Assembly (NCBI GenBank): GCA_945870175.1
Contig: CAMBRJ010000078.1
Coordinates: 1 to 9,298, forward strand
DNA: 9,298 nucleotides
Source: Gemmatimonas phototrophica
GTDB lineage: Bacteria > Gemmatimonadota > Gemmatimonadetes > Gemmatimonadales > Gemmatimonadaceae
Direction: 5' to 3'
A program made the position numbers and the translations under genes. Positions 1 to 5,427 of this stretch are shown one piece after another. Below the pieces are notes generated by a model that was given only the letters and a program-made list of their open reading frames with translations, searched no databases and had not been told where the DNA came from. Within the stretch, counting starts at the first letter, position 1; the number at the start of each line of letters is the position of its first letter.

Positions 1-713
1 CGCAGTGTCCCGAGTTTCGGGACCGGCTCGATCGCGTGCCGTACCATCACCGCGGTGGCTGTGGGGCCAGTAAAGGGGGGGCTCCCGGCGAGCATCTCGT
101 ACACGATGCATCCCAGGGCGTAGAGGTCACTCCGCGCGTCGATCACCGCGCCGCTGGACTGCTCGGGGCTTGTGTAGGTGGGCGTCGCGATGTCCATGCC
201 GACGACCACGTGCGTGGCATCGCTCGCGGCACTGACGGCCTGCGCGATGCCGACGTCGGCCACCATCGCGTGGCCATTCTCGAGGAGAATACTGTCCGGC
301 GTGAGACAGCGATGCAGTATGCCGCGCCCGTGCGCGTAGCTCAGCGCGCTGGCGATCTCGTCGGCGAAACGGAGCGCGTCCTCGATGGGCAGCGGACCCT
401 CGCGCGCGAGTCGGTCGCGCAGGGTCTCGCCCTCCACGAACGGCACCACGTAGAAGAGAAATCCGGCGTCCTCTCCGGAGTCGTACAGCGGCACGATGTG
501 CGGATGCCGAACCCCTCCCGCGGCCGTGATCTCGCGCCGGAACCGATCGTGCCCCAGCGTGGCCGACAGCTCGGGGCGCAGCACCTTCACCGCCACCGGT
601 CGTTGGTGTCTGAGGTCCTCGGCCAGAAAAACGGTCGCCATCCCACCCGCACCGATCTCACGGTCGAGGCGATACCGGTCAGACAGGGCCATCGACAAGC
701 GCGGATCAATCAT
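1..713 (-). CDS. Ser/Thr protein kinase-like protein, N-terminal part, probable pseudokinase (runs off the window)
   Basis: Reverse-strand reading gives 237 codons of a eukaryotic-type (Hanks/PknB-like) kinase domain; the rest lies beyond position 1. In order: glycine loop IGAGGMATVFLAED (residues 20-33), VAVK with the ATP-binding Lys43, helix-C Glu61, hinge region near 88-95, catalytic loop at 134-144, DVG at 153-155, and the SPEQ (APE-type) motif at 182-185. The catalytic loop is abnormal: HRDxKPxNILL is replaced by HRCLTPDSILL, so the catalytic-base Asp is Cys136, the Lys is Thr138 and the metal-binding Asn is Ser141. DFG has become DVG, but its Asp is kept. Nucleotide binding therefore looks possible and phosphotransfer doubtful. 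Family members usually continue into a membrane segment and a sensor region, which cannot be seen here. ATG at 713 is the first start after an in-frame stop at 735-737. It lacks a clear ribosome site, and ATG at 692 is an alternative. The fold is certain; the loss of activity is inferred. Confidence 0.9.
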   Translation of the reverse strand, partial: MIDPRLSMALSDRYRLDREIGAGGMATVFLAEDLRHQRPVAVKVLRPELSATLGHDRFRREITAAGGVRHPHIVPLYDSGEDAGFLFYVVPFVEGETLRDRLAREGPLPIEDALRFADEIASALSYAHGRGILHRCLTPDSILLENGHAMVADVGIAQAVSAASDATHVVVGMDIATPTYTSPEQSSGAVIDARSDLYALGCIVYEMLAGSPPFTGPTATAVMVRHAIEPVPKLGTL

Positions 714-871
714 CGGGGGATACTGCCGGACGCGTCACGTCGGCGCAATCGCCGGCGCCAATCGCCGGCGGTTAGGTTGTGCGAGCCCTCCGCGGTCCTG
801 ATTACCTTTCACCCGTACGGACTTCGCGTTTGGGTACCTGCCCGAGCGCCACGTCGCCACCGGAGTCGCGC

Positions 872-1033
872 ATGAAGAAAAAGCACAACACGGCCGTCCC
901 CGACTTTTCCCGCAAACGTCCGGTTCCCGGCACGCCGACCACCGCCGCCGGCGAGAAGTCCTCGCAGCCGAGTCCGCGCCAGCCGCAAAAGCCGCCCACG
1001 ACGGCCAAGAATGGCGGTCGTCGCGGCACCTGA
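872..1033 (+). CDS. Small basic proline-rich protein (53 aa), unrecognised
   Basis: This 53-residue ORF begins MKKKHN and ends in GGRRGT. It has seven Lys, five Arg and about nine Pro, only two acidic residues and no Cys. It has no signal peptide and no membrane segment, and is predicted disordered throughout. The start is supported by GGAG six bases upstream of the ATG (866-871 is the spacer). I do not recognise a family; I have an unverified impression that short KPP...SGRRG-ended proteins recur in Gemmatimonadota. The charge pattern would suit nucleic-acid or ribosome binding, but nothing in the sequence proves it. It is divergent from the kinase-like gene (158-base gap) and convergent with the lipoprotein gene (24-base gap, holding only a short GC-rich hairpin at 1044-1056). 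It could be a chance ORF, but the start site and the lack of any better reading of this stretch favour a real gene. Confidence 0.5.
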   Translation: MKKKHNTAVPDFSRKRPVPGTPTTAAGEKSSQPSPRQPQKPPTTAKNGGRRGT

Positions 1034-1057
1034 TCCTGCTCGGGCGGCCGCGCCGCG

Positions 1058-1549
1058 CTACTCGTCGTCGCAGCGGTCCACGCGCCAGCCCGACGACGTC
1101 TGACGCCCGGCGCACATCCACTGGCCCGAGACGTCGGGGTGCTGGAAGAACCCGACGCGCACGGTGAACGCCGTCGCGCTGGTGAACACGAGCGACTCGG
1201 TGAAGATCTCCATGCCCCGCCTTCCCGTCTCCGCCTCGACGACCTGCGCGCGATCGAACGCGGACAACTCGCCCCGCTCGATCCGGCAGGAGGAAAAGGG
1301 GCGGAGGGCGAACGGGACCGACTCCGCGAGGGCCGACAGGACCGCAGGCGGCGGATCTCCCGCCTGCACCCGCACGCAGACGACCTCGAGGTCGGCACCG
1401 CGGCGGACGTCGCGCAATGAGCGCGTGATCGATTCGCGAAGCGCCAGCGTGGTCACCTCGTCGGTCGCGGCATAGCGGACGGCGGTCGAGGTGGTCGGCC
1501 CGTGAGCGCAGGCGCCGAGCAGCAGGAGCGCCAGCAGAGAGCGAAGCAT
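1058..1549 (-). CDS. Putative lipoprotein of unknown function (163 aa)
   Basis: I do not recognise the family. The protein begins MLRSLLALLLLGAC, a short basic n-region, a Leu-rich core and a lipobox ending in Cys14, so it should be exported, lipid-modified and anchored in a membrane. The mature part (about 150 residues) has four further cysteines at 58, 88, 146 and 160, an even number that could form two disulfides in the periplasm. The C-terminal third alternates hydrophobic strands and ends in GWRVDRC, a strand pattern common in small beta-rich periplasmic domains. The reading frame is open further upstream (to 1696), but those residues have no signal character. I chose the ATG at 1549 because the signal peptide begins there and GGAG lies 11 bases upstream. 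A longer antisense-frame ORF overlaps it but has Arg-rich, shadow-like composition. The gene is divergent from the receiver gene and convergent with the small basic protein. Confidence 0.7.
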   Translation of the reverse strand: MLRSLLALLLLGACAHGPTTSTAVRYAATDEVTTLALRESITRSLRDVRRGADLEVVCVRVQAGDPPPAVLSALAESVPFALRPFSSCRIERGELSAFDRAQVVEAETGRRGMEIFTESLVFTSATAFTVRVGFFQHPDVSGQWMCAGRQTSSGWRVDRCDDE

Positions 1550-1699
1550 ATCGAATCGTACTCCACATCCGCGCTCGCCGTCATACCACGAACGGGGAAC
1601 ATCCGCGGTCGCTGCGGCCGGCAGGCCTGTGCCTGGGGTATGGCGTATGAGTCGCGCCTGCCTCATCCGGTCGAATGGCGGCGTGGCTTGCCACATGAT

Positions 1700-1728
1700 T
1701 TGCCGAAGTGGGCGACCGCCGGTACAAT
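1700..1728 (+). promoter_or_regulatory. Sigma-70-type promoter for the receiver gene
   Basis: TTGCCG (1700-1705) and TACAAT (1723-1728) are separated by exactly 17 bases, four and five of six matches to the -35 and -10 consensus. This stands out in a GC-rich window. The transcript would begin near 1735. A 12-base palindrome, GTGGCTTGCCAC (1683-1694), lies five bases upstream of the -35 box and could be an operator; that part is speculative. Confidence 0.55.
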
Positions 1729-1793
1729 AGACGAGTTATGGTACGCTTGTCACCGTCCCGTTCGCTTTGACCCACTCGGAGGCGCTTCACTAC

Positions 1794-2279
1794 GTGGTCA
1801 ATGGAGACGCATTCCGTGACGACGGCGATACGCCGCCCGACGTCGCCCAGCGGGACCTGATGGCGCGTGGTCTGCGGAGGCCGGCCGTCGAGCCGTTCGC
1901 GCGCACCGAGTCGGGCGTGATTCTGCTGGTCGACGACGACACTGGGGCGCGCACGGCGGTACGCCGCATTCTCACGCGCGCGGGCTACACCGTCGTCGAG
2001 GCGGTTGACGGTCGGGATGCGCTCGACCACTACGTCCGGATGATCGAACCGCCGCGGGGCGTCATCCTCGATCTCACCATGCCGGTCATGGGCGGAACCG
2101 CGTGTCTCGAAGCGCTGCGCGCGCGCGGCAGTGTCGTGCCGGTGCTCATGATCAGCGGCTACGACGCCGAACATGAGGCGTCGGGGTCCGCGCGCCGCGG
2201 CGACGCCCGCTTCCTCCAGAAGCCGTTCAGCGCGCGCGAACTGCTCGGCGCCCTGATGGAGACGCTCACGCCGACGTAG
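1794..2279 (+). CDS. Stand-alone response-regulator receiver domain protein
   Basis: A single CheY-like receiver domain fills the C-terminal 120 or so residues. Numbering from the GTG at 1794: the acidic pocket is DDD at 47-49, the phospho-acceptor is Asp93 in the motif ILDLTMPVMGG, the conserved Ser is 121 in MISGYD, and the conserved Lys is 143 in LQKPF. All receiver switch residues are present. No DNA-binding or enzymatic output domain follows; the protein stops about 18 residues after the Lys. It should therefore act by protein contact or as a phosphorelay intermediate, like the C-terminal receivers of hybrid kinases that it resembles. No histidine kinase lies in the window. The start is uncertain: GTG at 1794 has the only good ribosome site nearby (GGAGG at 1778-1782, 11 bases away). 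TTG at 1767 and ATG at 1860 are in frame, and the N-terminal 40 residues look disordered either way. It is transcribed from the promoter at 1700-1728. Confidence 0.88.
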   Translation: MVNGDAFRDDGDTPPDVAQRDLMARGLRRPAVEPFARTESGVILLVDDDTGARTAVRRILTRAGYTVVEAVDGRDALDHYVRMIEPPRGVILDLTMPVMGGTACLEALRARGSVVPVLMISGYDAEHEASGSARRGDARFLQKPFSARELLGALMETLTPT

Positions 2280-2339
2280 CGGACGTCGCGATGTCCCCCC
2301 AGGCCTGCATCCAATGCGCGCCGCTGAGTATGCTTCAGC

Positions 2340-3074
2340 ATGCCTGTTGCTCTGCTGACTGACGGTGCGTTTGCCACCGATGTGCTCGCCCACCCGGGGC
2401 TCGTGGTGGTGGATGTCTGGGCCGAATGGTGCACGCCCTGCCGTGCCTTGGTTCCGATATTCAACACACTCGCCGATCGGTACGACGGTCGGGTTCGTGT
2501 GGCCAAGCTCGATGCCGATGCGAACCTGGAAACCGTGACCCGCTTCGATGTGCGCGCGCTGCCAACGGTCCTGATCTTTCAGGGCGGGGTCCTGGTGGAG
2601 CGCCTCAGCGGCGCCCGCTCACTGGGCTCGTACGTCGACGCCATCGACGCGCATCTCGCCCGCGGTGGCGAGGCCGCGCCGGCCGTGCCCTCCGTGGCGC
2701 GTCCCCTCGCGCCGCTGCCGGTCCCGACCACGACCACGGCGGACAGCGAGGCCATCCGCGAAGCACGGGAGCTCCTGTCGCATCACGAAGCGATGCTGGT
2801 CTTCAAGCACAGCAACAGCTGTCCCGTGTCGTTCACCGCCAAGCGCCAGTACGATCAGTTTGTGGCGGCCAATCCTGGCGTGACCACGCGCCTCGTGATC
2901 GTGCAGCAGGAGCGCGAGCTCTCGCATGCGCTGGAGACGGTGAGCCGGCTGCGCCACGAGTCGCCGCAGGCGCTCATCGTGCGGGACGGGCGGGTGCTCT
3001 GGGATGCCTCGCACGGCGGGATCACGAAGCCGCGTCTCGAGCAGGCCTTCCTGGCGGTGCGGCCTCCGGGCTAG
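2340..3074 (+). CDS. Thioredoxin-bacilliredoxin fusion protein (Trx + YtxJ/BrxC-like)
   Basis: This is a two-domain cytoplasmic redox protein of 244 residues with no signal peptide. Residues 5-107 form a thioredoxin domain with active site WCTPC (Cys31 and Cys34) and the cis-proline in LPT (Pro75). A linker rich in Ala, Pro and Thr spans about 108-136. Residues 137-240 match the YtxJ/BrxC family (monothiol bacilliredoxin): FKHSNSCPVS carries the single Cys161, and the family signature HESPQALI...GRVLWDASH follows at 206-225. In Firmicutes, BrxC-type proteins remove bacillithiol from S-bacillithiolated proteins. Here a dithiol thioredoxin is joined to that domain, which suggests electrons could pass within one polypeptide. 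The thiol used in this organism is not shown by the sequence; bacillithiol or a relative is inferred. The start ATG has only a weak ribosome site. The gene sits 60 bases after the receiver gene and may be read with it. Domain calls are firm; the relay is inference. Confidence 0.9.
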   Translation: MPVALLTDGAFATDVLAHPGLVVVDVWAEWCTPCRALVPIFNTLADRYDGRVRVAKLDADANLETVTRFDVRALPTVLIFQGGVLVERLSGARSLGSYVDAIDAHLARGGEAAPAVPSVARPLAPLPVPTTTTADSEAIREARELLSHHEAMLVFKHSNSCPVSFTAKRQYDQFVAANPGVTTRLVIVQQERELSHALETVSRLRHESPQALIVRDGRVLWDASHGGITKPRLEQAFLAVRPPG

Positions 3075-3182
3075 TGCCGCCGGGGCAGGGTACCCCGTTC
3101 GGGTTCACGCCGCCTCGCGTCGCCCGCTCCGAGGCGCTAGACATAAGGGACGCTGTTCCATCGCTCCCCGGCCCCTCTGTCG

Positions 3183-5297
3183 ATGTCTCGGTTTCTCGTC
3201 GTTCGCCACCGCCCTCTCGTCGCGGCCGCGCTGCTCTCGCTTGCGGCTGCCGCACCTGGCCCGTTGCAGGCGCAAGTGGCCCCCGCCCCCGCCACCTCCT
3301 CGATGCCGCCGCGGGCCATTCGGCGCGACGTGCCCATCACGAACAGCATCCGTCGCGCCTACGCGGCGGGCACGCGGGATTCCACGGGACGCCCGGGGCG
3401 TAACTACTGGCAGCTGCGCACCGACTACGCGATCGACGTCTCGCTCGACGCGGCCACCTCGCGGCTGACCGGCAAGGCGCGCATCACGCTGCACAACAGC
3501 AGCCCCGATCCACTGCGCGACATCGGTCTCCGCCTCGATCCGAATCACTTCCTCGGCAATGCACCGCACGCTGCCCCATGGGTCCCCGCCGAAGTGACCG
3601 ATGGTATGGTCATCTCACGCATGACGATCGACGGCAAGTCGGTCAATCTCGCGTCCAACTCGGCCCCCGCCGGCGATGGCGGATCGGGAGCACGGGCCAT
3701 CGTCGCGGCGCAGCAGAATGCCGCCAATGCGCCCACCGGCGAAGCCGTCCTGCGCAACGGACGCTCCACGGCGGCCAGCGTGCGACTCGGGACGCCGATC
3801 GCGGCCGGCGCGAAGGCGGTGCTCGAGATCGAATGGTCGCACAAGCTTCCGGGCGGGCCAGGCACCGGACACCGCATGGTGCAGCGATGGGCGGACACGC
3901 TCTATCAGCCCACCCAATGGTATCCGCGCGTTGCCGTGTACGACGACCTGCGCGGCTGGGACAACGAGCTCTATGTCGGACCGTCGGAGTTCTACAACAA
4001 CTTCGGCACCTTCGATGTGAACATCGACGTCCCGGCCGGTTGGATCGTGAGTGGCACCGGCGTGCTGCAAAACCCCGAGCAGGTGCTCACCGCAGCCGCG
4101 CGGGAACGCCTCACCAAGGTCACACAGTCCGACGCCGTCACCAGCATCGTCGGTCCCGATGAAATCGGTCCGGGGCAAGCCACCGCCATGGGCAATGCCA
4201 ACGGACGACTCGTGTGGCGCTTCCACGCCGACACGGTGAACGATTTTGCCTGGGCCTCCGCGAAGAAGTACGTGTGGCACGCGACCCGGGCCACGATTCC
4301 CGGCAAGGGCGCGATCCCGGTGCACATGCTCTTCTTGCCCGGTCGTGCCAATCTGTTTGCCAAGGCCGGCGAGATCAGCCGCCACGCGCTCGAGTTCTAC
4401 TCGAAGCTCTGGTTCCCGTATCAGTTCCCGCAGCTCACGCTGCAGGACGGGCCGAGCTCGGGCATGGAATATCCCATGGTGATCAACTCGAATGCCGGCG
4501 CGGCCGACCACGAGACCGGACACATGTGGTGGCCCATGGTGGTCAGCAACAACGAGACGTGGTACGGCTGGATGGACGAGGGCTTCAATCAGTACATGAA
4601 CATCCTCTCCGACGCCGACGCCGCTGCCAAAGCACCGGTGCTCGATGGACTCGGCCAGAACTACGGCCGCACGAGCGGCGCGGAAGCCGAGCCGCCGATG
4701 ATGTGGAACGCCAACTACGCGGGGCCCGCCTTCTACGGATTCACCACCTATCAGAAAACGCCGCTGATGCTCTCGGCGCTTGGCGGCGTCGTTGGTGACA
4801 GCGCCGTCCAGCGCGCGCATCGCGAGTGGGCGCAGGCATGGATGTTCAAACATCCGTCGCCGTGGGACTACATGTTCTTCATGAACACGGCGCTGGGTCG
4901 CGATCTCAGCTGGTTCTGGAACAGCTGGCTGTTCACCACCGAAAGCGTGGACGGCCGCTTGGCCAGCGTGAAGACGCAAGGCATCCGCACCACGGTGACG
5001 GTGGCGCAGGACGGCAATATGCCCGCGCCGATCGTGCTTGAACTGAAGTTCGCCGCCACCGGCCCGGCCATTCGACCCATGAAGAATGCCGTCATGACGG
5101 ACAGCGTCACGGCGCTGGTCACCTGGCCGGTTGACGTCTGGTTCGGCGGCCGGCGGAGTCTTGCCTTCGATCTCGTCTTCGGCGGACGGAAGATCGAACG
5201 GATCACGCTCGATCCGGCGCGGCGGTTCCCCGACCGTAGCCCGGCCGACAACCAGTGGCCGGCCCCCGCGCCAGCGGTCGCACCGCCCACGAAATAG
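3183..5297 (+). CDS. Secreted M1-family zinc metallopeptidase
   Basis: The 704-residue protein has a Sec-type signal peptide (basic residues to about 10, hydrophobic core 11-24, likely cleavage after Ala30). An N-terminal beta domain follows, typical of M1 aminopeptidases. The catalytic domain carries GMEYP at 427-431 (the GAMEN-type exopeptidase motif), and the zinc site HETGH at 443-447 with the third ligand Glu466 in WMDEGF, giving the standard HExxH-x18-E spacing. Tyr518 and Tyr523 (in TTYQK) correspond by spacing to the catalytic-region tyrosines of leukotriene A4 hydrolase. All catalytic residues are present, so it is probably an active peptidase outside the cytoplasm, releasing N-terminal amino acids from peptides. 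Oddities are a Gly/Ala-rich insert around 158-195 in the beta domain and a Pro/Ala-rich C-terminal tail. It starts 108 bases after the Trx-bacilliredoxin gene. No strong ribosome site precedes the ATG, and I see no clear own promoter. A 564-codon ORF on the opposite strand is a shadow. Confidence 0.93.
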   Translation: MSRFLVVRHRPLVAAALLSLAAAAPGPLQAQVAPAPATSSMPPRAIRRDVPITNSIRRAYAAGTRDSTGRPGRNYWQLRTDYAIDVSLDAATSRLTGKARITLHNSSPDPLRDIGLRLDPNHFLGNAPHAAPWVPAEVTDGMVISRMTIDGKSVNLASNSAPAGDGGSGARAIVAAQQNAANAPTGEAVLRNGRSTAASVRLGTPIAAGAKAVLEIEWSHKLPGGPGTGHRMVQRWADTLYQPTQWYPRVAVYDDLRGWDNELYVGPSEFYNNFGTFDVNIDVPAGWIVSGTGVLQNPEQVLTAAARERLTKVTQSDAVTSIVGPDEIGPGQATAMGNANGRLVWRFHADTVNDFAWASAKKYVWHATRATIPGKGAIPVHMLFLPGRANLFAKAGEISRHALEFYSKLWFPYQFPQLTLQDGPSSGMEYPMVINSNAGAADHETGHMWWPMVVSNNETWYGWMDEGFNQYMNILSDADAAAKAPVLDGLGQNYGRTSGAEAEPPMMWNANYAGPAFYGFTTYQKTPLMLSALGGVVGDSAVQRAHREWAQAWMFKHPSPWDYMFFMNTALGRDLSWFWNSWLFTTESVDGRLASVKTQGIRTTVTVAQDGNMPAPIVLELKFAATGPAIRPMKNAVMTDSVTALVTWPVDVWFGGRRSLAFDLVFGGRKIERITLDPARRFPDRSPADNQWPAPAPAVAPPTK

Positions 5298-5305
5298 CCA
5301 ATTAT

Positions 5306-5333
5306 TCAAGTCCTGTTCTGCTCACCCCGATAA
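5306..5333 (+). promoter_or_regulatory. Possible FliA (sigma-28) promoter of the chemoreceptor gene
   Basis: CCCGATAA at 5326-5333 matches seven of eight bases of the flagellar sigma-factor -10 element GCCGATAA. TCAAGTCC at 5306-5313 matches five of eight bases of TAAAGTTT, with 12 bases between them (11 is usual in enteric bacteria). FliA commonly drives chemoreceptor genes, and the site lies 94 bases upstream of one. The -35 part is weak, and the consensus comes from distant bacteria. Confidence 0.35.
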
Positions 5334-5339
5334 TCGCAG

Positions 5340-5376
5340 TAGAGAGCCTGCCAACTCTTTGGTCGGGGGCTCTCTA
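5340..5376 (+). other. Hairpin in the 5' leader of the chemoreceptor gene
   Basis: TAGAGAGCC (5340-5348) pairs perfectly with GGCTCTCTA (5368-5376). Inside it, CCAA (5351-5354) pairs with TTGG (5359-5362) around a CTCT loop. No T-run follows, so it is a poor intrinsic terminator for the peptidase gene. If the FliA-like promoter is real, the transcript would start at about this hairpin, which could then protect the RNA end or control translation. No known riboswitch pattern was recognised. Confidence 0.45.
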
Positions 5377-5427
5377 TTGCCGGCGACGAAGTCGGTCACA
5401 TTGGTTTGATCCCTTCGTTACACCGCC

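Noticed and set aside
36..875. 279-codon ORF on the plus strand
   Set aside because: It is antisense to the kinase-like gene; its protein has no family motif and is His/Arg-rich as expected of a high-GC shadow frame.
735..1568. 277-codon and 198-codon ORFs on the minus strand (735-1568, 802-1398)
   Set aside because: Arg/Ser/Pro-rich translations overlapping the lipoprotein gene and the small basic protein in other frames, with no start signal or motif.
1581..2393. 270-codon minus-strand ORF across the receiver gene
   Set aside because: Lies opposite a complete receiver domain with all switch residues; its own translation shows no recognisable domain.
3081..3097. Terminator between the Trx-bacilliredoxin and peptidase genes
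   Set aside because: Only a five-pair CGGGG/CCCCG stem with a seven-base loop and no T-run.
3615..5309. 564-codon minus-strand ORF
   Set aside because: Fully antisense to the M1 peptidase, which has intact zinc and catalytic motifs; long antisense frames are common at this GC content.
5298..5427. Cyclic di-GMP (GEMM) riboswitch or sigma-54 promoter before the chemoreceptor
   Set aside because: No conserved GEMM core bases were found. The best GG-N10-GC match (5367-5380) lacks the TGGCAC context of sigma-54 promoters.
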